NCBI GenBank assembly: GCA_001796785.1 | Contig: MGNL01000022.1 | Span: 1 to 8,066 of the forward strand | Length of the DNA stretch: 8,066 nt | Direction of reading: 5' to 3' | From: Chloroflexi bacterium RBG_16_51_16 | Lineage (GTDB): Bacteria > Chloroflexota > Anaerolineae > Anaerolineales > Villigracilaceae | Shown: in pieces, positions 1 to 7,384 of the stretch | How the letters are laid out: the number at the start of each line of letters is the position of its first letter | How positions within the stretch are numbered: position 1 is the stretch's first letter | Position numbers and translations under genes: made by a program | Notes under the pieces: model-generated | Database searches by the model: none | What the model was told of the DNA's origin: nothing | The model's input: the letters and a program-made list of their open reading frames with translations, nothing else

Positions 1-72
1 CCCGTGGTCGATGTGTCCCATCGTCCCCACGTTCAAATGCGGCTTGGTTCGATCAAATTTCTGCTTCGCCAT
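1..72 (-). CDS. tuf: Elongation factor Tu, N-terminal fragment (runs off the window)
   Basis: EF-Tu is the GTPase that carries aminoacyl-tRNA to the ribosomal A site. Only the first 24 codons are present. They read MAKQKFDRTKPHLNVGTMGH followed by IDHG, which is the EF-Tu N-terminus leading into the G1 P-loop (GHIDHGKT in the family). The ATG at 72-70 is preceded by AAGGAG (plus 80-85) at a 7-nt spacing, which fixes the start. The gene lies 32 nt downstream of the fusA stop with no terminator between them, so it is the last visible gene of the str operon. The gap holds a pyrimidine-rich tract on the coding strand but no hairpin. Residue 18 is Met where most EF-Tu proteins have Ile or Val; this is a conservative change. 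Identity is certain; the rest of the gene is outside the window. Confidence 0.97.
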   Translation of the reverse strand, partial: MAKQKFDRTKPHLNVGTMGHIDHG

Positions 73-104
73 GATGAATCTCCTTAATCAAAAAAGAAAA
101 AGAA

Positions 105-2177
105 TTAAGCTTTCAAGATTTCTTCTGTGACTGATTGTGCAACAGGTGCGTAGTGATCAAATTCCATATTGAATACTCCGCGTCCCTGGGTTGCCGAACG
201 CAACTGGGTTGCATACCCAAACATCTCGCCCAAGGGAACCATGGCACGTACAGCCTGGGCGTTACCTGACCGGGCTTCCATACCCTGGATCGTACCCCGG
301 CGGCTATTTATTTGACCCATTACCTCACCCACATATTCTTCAGGAGCAACAATTTCTACTTTCATCATGGGCTCGAGCAAAATTGGATTGCCTTTTTGAA
401 CCCCTTCCTTAAAACCCATTGAAGCAGCCATTTTGAACGCCATCTCATTTGAATCAACTTCATGGTAGGAGCCATCGAACAGGGTCACTTTTAAATCCGT
501 CACTGGATAACCTGCCAGCACACCGCTCTCAGCGGCTTCCTTAACACCCTTTTCTACGGCTGGAATATATTCCCGCGGAACTGATCCGCCGACGACCTTA
601 TTTTCGAAGATCAAACCGCTCCCCCGTTCACTTGGCTCAAAAGAAAAAACCACATGACCGTACTGACCTCGACCGCCGGATTGCTTGGCGTATTTAAAGT
701 TGACTTCCTTGACGGGTCTGGTAATCGACTCTCGGTAGGAAACCCGTGGCGCTCCTACGTTAGCCTGAACTCGGAACTCACGCAATAACCGATCCACGAT
801 AATGTCCAGGTGGAGCTCTCCCATCCCAGCAATGATTGTCTGACCGGTGTTCTCATCCGATCGGACCCGAAAAGTTGGATCCTCTTCGGCCAGTTTCCGC
901 AGCGCTTCACCGATCTTGTTTTGATCCGCGGAACTCTTGGGCTCGATCGCGATCGAAATGACCGGTTCCGGAAAGGAAATGCTCTCTAGAACAACCGATT
1001 TATTATCGCAGAGCGTATCCCCGGTAAAAGTGTCCTTAAAACCGAGGACAGCACCGATGTCACCTGTGCGAACTTCCGTTACGTCCTCACGGTGGTCGGC
1101 GTGCATGCGTATCAGTCGTCCTATGCGTTCTTTTTTCCCTTTGGTAGAGTTATGCACGGATTGTCCTTGCGTCAGCACACCAGAATAAACCCGCAGATAA
1201 GCCAGACGACCAACATATGGATCGGTTACGATCTTAAATACTAATGCACTGAGTGGAGCATCATCTCTTGCAGGCAATTCGATCACGTTCTCCGGATTAT
1301 CCACCTCAAATGCCTTTACAACCGGCAGGTCTGCCGGGGATGGAAGGAACTCCACTACCGCGTCCAGTAGCACTTGTACACCCTTATTTTTTAATGAGGA
1401 ACCGCAAAATACCGGTGAAGCCTTGTTGGTGAGGACTGCTTTACGGAGCGTTTGCTTTAACTTATCGACTTCGATCTGCTTACCCTCGAGGAATCGATGT
1501 GTGAGATCATCATCCAATTCCGCAATTTTTTCAACCAATACCAGGCGGGCTTCCTCAGCTTCAGTTTTCAATTCATCAGGGATATCCACGGTGATTGGGT
1601 CTTTGCCCAGGTCATCTTCCCAGACGATGGCTTTCATAGAAAGAAGATCCACGATGCCACGAAAGGAAGCCTCAAAACCAATGGGTAATTGCATAGGGAT
1701 GGGATTGGCCCCTAGGCGGTCCTTTATGGATGCGATCGTCCTCTCGAACGAGGCACCCACCCGATCCATCTTATTCACGAAACAAATTCGGGGTACTCCG
1801 TAACGGTCTGCCTGACGCCACACAGTCTCGGACTGTGGTTCGACACCCTGTACCGCATCGAAAAGGACGACCCCTCCATCCAATACTCGCAAAGAGCGCT
1901 GCACCTCAGCTGTAAAATCAATATGACCTGGAGTATCGATAATATTGATCTGATAACCATTCCATTCGGCTGAAACAGCCGCCGAAACGATCGTAATGCC
2001 GCGTTCCCGTTCCTGCACCATCCAGTCGGTGACGGTCGTACCATCATCAACCGATCCCAACCGGTGGGTCTTTCCGGTGAAGAACATGATCCGCTCGGTT
2101 GTGGTGGTTTTACCGGCGTCGATGTGGGCAATAATCCCGATATTTCTATATTTTTCGAGCGGAAACGTACGTGCCAT
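105..2177 (-). CDS. fusA: Elongation factor G (translocation GTPase)
   Basis: EF-G catalyses GTP-dependent translocation of tRNA and mRNA on the ribosome and, with RRF, ribosome recycling; it is cytosolic. The 690-residue protein is full length for the family (about 690-705). Visible GTPase motifs are the P-loop AHIDAGKTT (residues 17-25), switch I RGITI (59-63), DTPGH (81-85, with the catalytic His85), NKMD (135-138) and a G5-like CGSSLKNKG (258-266). Domain II follows from about residue 290, and domain III contains GMGELHLD (451-458). Domain IV contains QSGGRGQYGHVV (499-510) and the C-terminal domain contains GEVMGQINSRRG (617-628). The ATG at 2177 follows AGGA (plus 2184-2187) at a 6-nt spacing. 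The gene lies 67 nt after rpsG and 32 nt before tuf. Intact motifs and operon position indicate the canonical EF-G rather than a diverged paralogue. The stop codon is TAA. Confidence 0.99.
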   Translation of the reverse strand: MARTFPLEKYRNIGIIAHIDAGKTTTTERIMFFTGKTHRLGSVDDGTTVTDWMVQERERGITIVSAAVSAEWNGYQINIIDTPGHIDFTAEVQRSLRVLDGGVVLFDAVQGVEPQSETVWRQADRYGVPRICFVNKMDRVGASFERTIASIKDRLGANPIPMQLPIGFEASFRGIVDLLSMKAIVWEDDLGKDPITVDIPDELKTEAEEARLVLVEKIAELDDDLTHRFLEGKQIEVDKLKQTLRKAVLTNKASPVFCGSSLKNKGVQVLLDAVVEFLPSPADLPVVKAFEVDNPENVIELPARDDAPLSALVFKIVTDPYVGRLAYLRVYSGVLTQGQSVHNSTKGKKERIGRLIRMHADHREDVTEVRTGDIGAVLGFKDTFTGDTLCDNKSVVLESISFPEPVISIAIEPKSSADQNKIGEALRKLAEEDPTFRVRSDENTGQTIIAGMGELHLDIIVDRLLREFRVQANVGAPRVSYRESITRPVKEVNFKYAKQSGGRGQYGHVVFSFEPSERGSGLIFENKVVGGSVPREYIPAVEKGVKEAAESGVLAGYPVTDLKVTLFDGSYHEVDSNEMAFKMAASMGFKEGVQKGNPILLEPMMKVEIVAPEEYVGEVMGQINSRRGTIQGMEARSGNAQAVRAMVPLGEMFGYATQLRSATQGRGVFNMEFDHYAPVAQSVTEEILKA

Positions 2178-2244
2178 TCTTAATCCTGCGCCACTCTTAG
2201 ATCATTGGGTAGAATAGAAAACGAATGCAACATCCAGACCGATA

Positions 2245-2712
2245 TTAAATGCGATAATGAGAGAATGCCCGGTTGGCTTCAGCCATCTTATGGGTTTCAT
2301 CCCTCTTACGGATAGCTGCCCCGGTTTCGTTAAAAGCATCCACAAGCTCGCCTGCCAATTTTTCAGAGAAGGATTTTCCTGTCCGTTCCCGGGCGGCATC
2401 CAGGATCCAACGAATTGCCAGAGTCATCCGCCGGTCAGACGAAACTTCCATGGGAACCTGATAGGTTGCACCACCCACCCGGCGAGGCCTGACTTCCATG
2501 GCCGGGGAAACATTCCTGATCGCCCCATCAAAAACTTCCAGAGGACTCTTATCAATCCGTTCTTTTATTAAATCCATCGCCTCGTAGATCAGGTTCGTAG
2601 CTGTGCTTTTCTTTCCGCGTTTAAGCACATGCTGGATCATGGTCTGCAGGTTGAGGCTGCTATAACGAATGTCCGGGAGAAGTACCCTTTTTTCTGGTTT
2701 TGCTCTACGCAT
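2245..2712 (-). CDS. rpsG: 30S ribosomal protein S7
   Basis: S7 nucleates assembly of the 3' major domain of 16S rRNA and lies at the E site of the 30S subunit. The product has 155 residues, close to the usual 156. Conserved S7 features include LPDIRY (12-17), the stretch from about 28 to 50 (HVLKRGKKSTATNLIYEAMD), the signature VRPRRVGGATYQVP (75-88), and the C-terminal KMAEANRAFSHYR (142-154) of the rRNA-binding and E-site arm region. The N-terminus (MRRAKPEKR) lacks the usual Pro after Met. The ATG at 2712 is the only in-frame choice matching the family, and it has a GAGGT site at 8 nt. It starts 11 nt after the rpsL stop, so translational coupling is likely. The stop codon is TAA. Confidence 0.98.
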   Translation of the reverse strand: MRRAKPEKRVLLPDIRYSSLNLQTMIQHVLKRGKKSTATNLIYEAMDLIKERIDKSPLEVFDGAIRNVSPAMEVRPRRVGGATYQVPMEVSSDRRMTLAIRWILDAARERTGKSFSEKLAGELVDAFNETGAAIRKRDETHKMAEANRAFSHYRI

Positions 2713-2720
2713 TTCGAATT

Positions 2721-2726
2721 ACCTCA
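2721..2726 (-). promoter_or_regulatory. rpsG Shine-Dalgarno overlapping the rpsL stop codon
   Basis: The coding strand reads TGAGGT, in which the rpsL TGA stop is the start of the GAGGT ribosome-binding site, 8 nt before the rpsG ATG. A ribosome terminating on rpsL would sit over this site, which favours translational coupling of S12 and S7. The coupling is inferred; the overlap is seen directly. Confidence 0.8.
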
Positions 2727-3146
2727 TTGCTCTTTGGGACGCTTGGCGCCATATTTTGATCGTCCCTGTTTTCGATTAACGACGCCGGTTGTATCCAGCG
2801 ATCCTCTCACGATGTGATAACGCACGCCTGGCAGGTCTTTTACACGACCGCCTCGGACGAGGACGACCGAATGCTCCTGAAGCTGGTGGCCTTCACCGGG
2901 AATATAAGCAGTCACCTCGATGCCATTTGTCAGCCGTACGCGGGCTATCTTCCGCAGGGCTGAATTCGGCTTCTTGGGCGTCATGGTTCTCACTACAGTG
3001 CATACTCCACGTTTCTGAGGTGCACCTTTTGCTTGACGGACCCGCCGTTGCTTGTTGCTGTTCAGCGTGTACTGCAGAGCTGGAGCCTTGCTTTTAGATT
3101 TTTTAAACTTACGACCTTTGCGGACCATTTGATTGACTGTCGGCAC
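2724..3146 (-). CDS. rpsL: 30S ribosomal protein S12 (GTG start)
   Basis: S12 lies at the decoding centre of the 30S subunit and controls accuracy and the streptomycin response. The product has 140 residues, longer than E. coli S12 (124) because of a basic N-terminal extension at about residues 13-42, as in Gram-positive-type S12. Conserved blocks are CTVVRTMTPKKPNSALRK (49-66), RLTNGIEVTAYIPGEGH (71-87) and RGGRVKDLPGVRYHIVRG (98-115). The two lysines linked to streptomycin resistance (equivalent to E. coli K42/K87 without Met) are wild type here as K58 and K103. D104, the usual beta-methylthiolation site, is kept. The start is GTG at 3146-3144, chosen because the product then begins MPTVNQ as in the family and a strong GGAGG precedes it. 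This is the first gene of the str operon; the stop is TGA. Confidence 0.98.
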   Translation of the reverse strand: MPTVNQMVRKGRKFKKSKSKAPALQYTLNSNKQRRVRQAKGAPQKRGVCTVVRTMTPKKPNSALRKIARVRLTNGIEVTAYIPGEGHQLQEHSVVLVRGGRVKDLPGVRYHIVRGSLDTTGVVNRKQGRSKYGAKRPKEQ

Positions 3147-3150
3147 CTTT

Positions 3151-3156
3151 TCCTCC
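3151..3156 (-). promoter_or_regulatory. Strong Shine-Dalgarno for rpsL that fixes a GTG start
   Basis: The coding strand reads GGAGGA, with AAAG between it and GTG (5 nt from GGAGG to GTG). No ATG is available at the family start position, so this site supports GTG initiation of S12. It is the best SD match among the genes in the window. Confidence 0.85.
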
Positions 3157-3169
3157 GATCAATAATTCC

Positions 3170-3185
3170 CGAACGGGCACGTTCG
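3170..3185 (-). promoter_or_regulatory. Second leader hairpin, 6-bp stem
   Basis: On the minus strand CGAACG and CGTTCG form a perfect 6-bp inverted repeat around a 4-nt loop (TGCC). It lies 4 nt after the larger 14-bp hairpin and 13 nt before the rpsL SD. It is short enough to be fortuitous, but its tandem position in the leader suggests a structured 5' UTR. Confidence 0.45.
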
Positions 3186-3189
3186 CAAG

Positions 3190-3228
3190 AAATGAGGCCA
3201 TCAGTGGAGAGAATTGATGGCCTCATTT
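3190..3228 (-). promoter_or_regulatory. Perfect 14-bp hairpin in the rpoB-rpsL gap (leader element or weak terminator)
   Basis: The arms at 3190-3203 and 3215-3228 are exactly complementary over 14 bp (minus-strand arm AAATGAGGCCATCA), with an 11-nt loop. The minus-strand sequence after the stem is CTTGCG, so the only U-run is the three U closing the stem. This is a poor U-tract for an intrinsic terminator. The element lies 86 nt downstream of the rpoB stop and about 57 nt after the predicted start of str-operon transcription. It could end rpoB transcripts partially, attenuate the str operon, stabilise an mRNA end, or bind a regulatory protein. The structure is directly visible; its role is not. 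Confidence 0.75.
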
Positions 3229-3291
3229 GTAGTTGCCAGGCTGTTTGATGGCGGGGTTGAATGCCGCCTTGATCTCAGACAACGGCGAGAA

Positions 3292-3320
3292 ATTCTATCA
3301 CACGGATCTAACAACGTCAA
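3292..3320 (-). promoter_or_regulatory. Predicted sigma70 promoter of the str operon, overlapping the rpoB stop codon
   Basis: On the minus strand TTGACG (3320-3315) is followed after exactly 17 nt by TAGAAT (3297-3292), with an extended -10 TG (TGATAGAAT). The -35 contains the TGA stop of rpoB. Predicted transcription start is near 3285, giving a leader of about 139 nt that contains both hairpins before rpsL. Match quality is high for a housekeeping promoter, but it has not been tested. Confidence 0.7.
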
Positions 3321-6300
3321 GAATTTTCACGCCTCCGGTTGCTAAAATTCTCTCCGAGACTCAGTAAACCGGTTTCATGTCTTGGCGGGTGGGTTTTTTC
3401 CTCATCCTTACCAAATTTAACGATATCGCCACCTTCGTTAATAGCTTCCACAGCCAAACCAAGGCTTTGCAACTCCTTAACCAATACCCGAAAAGATGCT
3501 GGAATGCTGGGTTCTTCGATCGGTTCGCCCTTTACAATCGCCTCATAGGTATTTACTCGACCAAGGACATCATCTGATTTAACGGTCAGCATCTCCTGGA
3601 GTGTATAAGCTGCGCCATAAGCTTCAAGAGCCCAGACTTCCATTTCACCAAAACGTTGTCCGCCAAATTGTGCCTTGCCGCCCAGGGGTTGTTGAGTCAC
3701 CAGGCTGTAAGGCCCTGTTGATCGGGCATGAACTTTGTCCTCGACCAAGTGGTGAAGCTTAAGGATCGTCATTACACCTACGGTGACAGGTTGATCGTAT
3801 GGAAGTCCACTTTTACCGTCCCGGAGAATTTGTTTACCGAGGATCGGAAGTGGCTGGGTTACCTCTTTTGCCAATTCCTGGGCGGCTTCAAGCACCTTGT
3901 CATCAGCAACCCGGCGGCTGACACCGTGATCTTCCATCCAGAGGCGCAGGCAGGCTCGTATGGTCGCATTGTCCACTTCTGGATCTCGCCTGGCCATCTC
4001 TTCGCCAATTAATAGAATTTCTTCGGGATTTTCATAACCGTGCTCGCGTAACCATTCTTTAGCTACAGCCTGCCGAGCATAGTTCGAATCGTTCAGGCTG
4101 TAAACATCATACTCGAGCTCGCCAAGCCACTGTTCCATGTAGACCCGACGCACTTCATCGTCATCCTGAATTGAATTAGGATCATATTCCTGGCTTTTAA
4201 TCCACTCCCACGCTTTCTGGACTACTTCCTTCCATGCCTGATCCATGATCCAAGCGCGGGCCAGTTCCGCTTCGATCTGTTCTTCGCTGGCACCATCGAA
4301 GACTGGCGTAATTGCGCGAAAACCAAGGCGCTTCGCTGCCCAACCGAGATGAACCTCCAGAACCTGACCAATATTCATGCGACCAGGAACTCCAAGAGGA
4401 TTCAGGATGATATCCACCGGTGAACCATCTTCAAGGAATGGCATATCTTCGACCGGCACGACCTTTGAGACAACACCTTTATTTCCATGACGGCCGGCCA
4501 TTTTATCCCCGGCTGTGATTTTTCGACGCTGAGCAACCGACACACGGACCATCATGTCAACCCCGGCAGAGAGATCCGTATTTTCCTCACGGGTGAATAC
4601 TTTGACATCCACAACTTTTCCACGCTCGCCATGAGGCATACGCAGGGATGTATCCTTCACGTCCCTGGACTTTTCCCCAAAAATGGCCCGCAACAACCGC
4701 TCCTCAGGTGTAAGCTCTTTTTCACCTTTAGGAGTAATTTTCCCTACCAGGATATCGTTCGGCCCCACCTCAGCACCAATGCGAATGATCCCACTCTCAT
4801 CAAGGTCTTTGATCGCTTCCTCACCGACATTAGGAATATCGCGGGTGATCTCCTCCGGACCAAGCTTCGTATCCCGGGCTTCCACTTCGTATTTTTCGAT
4901 ATGCACCGATGTAAACCGATCCTCCTGCACCAATCTTTCGGAGATCAGGATGGCGTCTTCAAAGTTGCCGCCTTCCCAGGAGAGAAACGCGACAACAACA
5001 TTTTGTCCCAAAGCCAGTTGACCACTTTCTGTAGAGGAAGAATCTGCAATGATGTCCCCAGCTTTGACAAGCTGGCCTTTGACTACCGATGGACGCTGGT
5101 CGATGCATGTGGACTGATTCGAGCGTTGATACTTGCGCAGTGGGTATACCCGACTGCCAGAACGTTTTTCCTTGACAGTGATGCTTGAACCTGTTACCGA
5201 AACTACTTCACCATCGGCTTCCGCAACGACGACCTGCCCCGAATCTAAAGCAGCGTGGCCTTCCATACCTGTGGATACGAGCGGGATCTCCGGTCTAACA
5301 AGCGGGACCGCTTGAGCCTGCATGTTCGATCCCATCAATGCACGGTTGGCATCATCGTGTTCAAGAAACGGGATCAAGGCTGCGCTGATGCCAACAACCT
5401 GGTGAGGTGCAACATCCATGTAATCGATGGACTCCGGAGTAGAAAATACGAACCCCGAGTGGTAACGGCAGGATATTCTTTCGCGGACAAATTCGCTCAC
5501 CTCGGTGAGAGGCGCGTTAGCTTGAGCAATGGTGAATTTATCCTCAGCGTCTGCAGACAGGTAATCGATCTTGTCAGACACAAAGGGCACAATCGGGATC
5601 TCTGAGTCGACCTTGTTGAGCTTCTTGATGGATTTAGCATCCAATAAGAAACCCGCTTCAAATATCACATTGCCGTTTTTTGGTTCCTTGACGGTTTCGC
5701 GCAGGGTGCGACCTTCGAGGCGAGGATCATCGGCAGGAAGAGAATTGAGAACCTTCCGATAGGGTGTCTCAATAAAACCATATTCATTGACACGCGCAAA
5801 CGTTGCCAATCGACCGATCAAACCGATATTCGGCCCTTCGGGTGTTTCGATCGGACAGATGCGGCCATAGTGAGAGTGGTGGACGTCCCGCACATCAAAA
5901 CCAGCCCTTTCACGACGCAAGCCGCCAGGCCCTAACGCGGACAGGGTGCGCTTATGCCTTAATTCCGCAAGGGGGTTGGTTTGATCCATGAATTGCGAGA
6001 GCTGACTCGAACCAAAAAATTCTCGAAGGGCAGCCACTACAGGCCTGATATTAACCAAAGTCACAGGGGATAACTGTTCCTGGTCACGAATGGACATACG
6101 TTCCTTGATCACACGTTCCATCCGCCTTAAGCCTATGCGTAATTTATTTTGAATCAGTTCTCCGACCGTTTTAACCCGGCGGTTACCCAGGTGGTCAATA
6201 TCATCGGGTGGTTCAACTCCGTTATTGATCTGGATCATTCGCCGAATCAGGCGGATCACATCACTTTTGGTGACTGTCCTGTGTGGGATTGGGATATTCT

Positions 6301-7231
6301 GATCCAGTTTTTGATTTAATTTGTAACGGCCGACCCTTTCCAGATCATAATGACGCTGATCGAATAGCTGTTCCTCGAGAAATTGGCGGGCATTCTCCAG
6401 CGTAGCTGGATCTCCGGGACGCATTTTCTTGAAGAATTCGATCAAAGAAGCTTCAGCAATGGATAGACCTGAGGATAGATCCCATTCAGGTTCCTGTTTA
6501 AGGGTCGAAGGAATAAACATGCGTTCTGGATTATTATCGACGTCTTGAAAAATCGAAAGTAATTCTTCATCACTTCCCGATTTGATGGGTGAATCCTTTA
6601 GCCCGTCATTGACTGCTGAAAGGGCGCGAAGGAACACGGTGATTGGCACCGTGCGTTTACGGTTGAACTTTAGAATTATGTAGTCGGACTTGCGGGTTTC
6701 AAATTCCATCCAGGCACCCCGATCGGGGATCAGTTTCGCCATCGCAAGGGAGCGACCTGTAGCCCGATCCGTGGGAGCCTCAAAGTAAACACCTGGTGAG
6801 CGTATCAACTGCGAAACAACCACCCGTTCCGTCCCATTGATGATGAAGGTTCCCTTTTCGGTCATTTCGGGAAAGTCACCAAGAAAAATCTCCTGTTGGA
6901 TCGGTTCCGGGACATCCGTACCGGCCAGGAGAACCGATACGAACATGGGACTCGCGTAAGTTAAATCCCGTTCTACACATTCTTCAATTGAATGTTTGGG
7001 ATCTCCGAAACGGTATTTCAATCCCCATTGTTGGGATTCCGGACTTCGGCTGGGAAAATATAGTTTCATTCCCTTGTTATAGGATTCGATCGGAGATATT
7101 TCATGAAAGAGGTCGCTCAGACCATCCTTCTTCAAACGTTTGAAAGAATCCAGTTGTACCTCGATGAGATTCGGGAGGCCGAGGTTCACCGGAATACGAG
7201 CATATGTTTTACGGGGCAAAGAAGCTGGCAT
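3317..7231 (-). CDS. rpoB: DNA-directed RNA polymerase subunit beta
   Basis: This is the beta subunit of the core RNA polymerase, which forms one pincer and part of the active centre. The 1304-residue protein is complete. It has an N-terminal protrusion and lobe (about 1-380, including TERVVVSQLIRSPGVYF at 134-150). The rifampicin-pocket block spans about 407-437 and is followed by CPIETPEGPNIGLI (459-472). The flap region is around 820-960. The active-site block GDKMAGRHGNKGV (908-920) has Lys910 and Lys918, equivalent to E. coli K1065 and K1073. The C-terminal clamp-interacting block runs from HARSTGPYSLVTQQPLGGKA (1168-1187) through about 1230. An extra segment lies at about 991-1127 (listed separately). 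ATG at 7231 has GGAG at a 6-nt spacing. The stop TGA lies inside the next promoter. rplL does not precede it and rpoC does not follow it. Confidence 0.99.
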   Translation of the reverse strand: MPASLPRKTYARIPVNLGLPNLIEVQLDSFKRLKKDGLSDLFHEISPIESYNKGMKLYFPSRSPESQQWGLKYRFGDPKHSIEECVERDLTYASPMFVSVLLAGTDVPEPIQQEIFLGDFPEMTEKGTFIINGTERVVVSQLIRSPGVYFEAPTDRATGRSLAMAKLIPDRGAWMEFETRKSDYIILKFNRKRTVPITVFLRALSAVNDGLKDSPIKSGSDEELLSIFQDVDNNPERMFIPSTLKQEPEWDLSSGLSIAEASLIEFFKKMRPGDPATLENARQFLEEQLFDQRHYDLERVGRYKLNQKLDQNIPIPHRTVTKSDVIRLIRRMIQINNGVEPPDDIDHLGNRRVKTVGELIQNKLRIGLRRMERVIKERMSIRDQEQLSPVTLVNIRPVVAALREFFGSSQLSQFMDQTNPLAELRHKRTLSALGPGGLRRERAGFDVRDVHHSHYGRICPIETPEGPNIGLIGRLATFARVNEYGFIETPYRKVLNSLPADDPRLEGRTLRETVKEPKNGNVIFEAGFLLDAKSIKKLNKVDSEIPIVPFVSDKIDYLSADAEDKFTIAQANAPLTEVSEFVRERISCRYHSGFVFSTPESIDYMDVAPHQVVGISAALIPFLEHDDANRALMGSNMQAQAVPLVRPEIPLVSTGMEGHAALDSGQVVVAEADGEVVSVTGSSITVKEKRSGSRVYPLRKYQRSNQSTCIDQRPSVVKGQLVKAGDIIADSSSTESGQLALGQNVVVAFLSWEGGNFEDAILISERLVQEDRFTSVHIEKYEVEARDTKLGPEEITRDIPNVGEEAIKDLDESGIIRIGAEVGPNDILVGKITPKGEKELTPEERLLRAIFGEKSRDVKDTSLRMPHGERGKVVDVKVFTREENTDLSAGVDMMVRVSVAQRRKITAGDKMAGRHGNKGVVSKVVPVEDMPFLEDGSPVDIILNPLGVPGRMNIGQVLEVHLGWAAKRLGFRAITPVFDGASEEQIEAELARAWIMDQAWKEVVQKAWEWIKSQEYDPNSIQDDDEVRRVYMEQWLGELEYDVYSLNDSNYARQAVAKEWLREHGYENPEEILLIGEEMARRDPEVDNATIRACLRLWMEDHGVSRRVADDKVLEAAQELAKEVTQPLPILGKQILRDGKSGLPYDQPVTVGVMTILKLHHLVEDKVHARSTGPYSLVTQQPLGGKAQFGGQRFGEMEVWALEAYGAAYTLQEMLTVKSDDVLGRVNTYEAIVKGEPIEEPSIPASFRVLVKELQSLGLAVEAINEGGDIVKFGKDEEKTHPPRHETGLLSLGENFSNRRRENS
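3851..4261 (-). other. Lineage-type insertion within RpoB (residues about 991-1127) with 25-residue helical repeats
   Basis: In most RpoB proteins the TPVFDGA block is followed within about 20-30 residues by the YDGRTGE block. Here VFDGA ends at residue 981 and the equivalent RDGKSG starts at 1137, so roughly 130 residues are inserted. The segment is acidic, rich in Trp, Glu and Arg, and looks alpha-helical. Trp1010, Trp1035 and Trp1060 are spaced exactly 25 residues apart. Each is followed six residues later by Tyr (1016, 1041, 1066) and then Asp or Glu. Between them, Ser1020/1045, Asp1023/1048 and Arg1028/1053 also keep the 25-residue period. A looser fourth copy surrounds Trp1098. The site differs from the E. 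coli SI2 insertion, which lies before the VFDGA block. The reading frame is intact, so this is part of the protein. Confidence 0.8.
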
Positions 7232-7306
7232 TTATATCTCCAAGACGATAAAGCATAGACCAGTTGTAAATTACCTGTCCCCTTCATCTCGAGACAGCGA
7301 CCCGTT

Positions 7307-7335
7307 ATTTTATCAAATTCATCATTTTTAGTCAA
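7307..7335 (-). promoter_or_regulatory. Predicted rpoB promoter (extended -10)
   Basis: On the minus strand TTGACT (7335-7330) and TAAAAT (7312-7307) are separated by exactly 17 nt, with an extended -10 TG (TGATAAAAT). Predicted transcription start is near 7300, giving a leader of about 69 nt to the rpoB ATG. It faces away from the tRNA promoter; 49 bp separate the two -35 boxes. Confidence 0.8.
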
Positions 7336-7384
7336 GAAAACGATTGGAGGATGACTATAACGCCTTTTTAATCTTCAGTCTTGC

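Noticed and set aside
73..104. Terminator between fusA and tuf
   Set aside because: There is a pyrimidine-rich run with many T on the coding strand, but no hairpin precedes it.
1775..2131. Minus-strand open frame of 118 codons inside fusA
   Set aside because: It is a different frame of the fusA G domain, whose motifs are intact in the main frame.
2724..3146. Streptomycin-resistance changes in S12
   Set aside because: Both key lysines (K58 and K103) are wild type, so nothing indicates resistance.
4487..5188. Plus-strand open frame of 233 codons
   Set aside because: It lies entirely opposite conserved rpoB blocks, including the active-site region, and shows no recognisable domain; it is a shadow of rpoB.
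7232..7288. Possible short leader peptide starting in the rpoB 5' UTR
   Set aside because: It has no Shine-Dalgarno and runs out of frame past the rpoB start, with no regulatory residue pattern.
7275..7297. Small hairpin in the rpoB leader (CTGTC with GACAG)
   Set aside because: The stem is only 5 bp with an extension that needs a wobble pair, too weak to claim as an attenuator.
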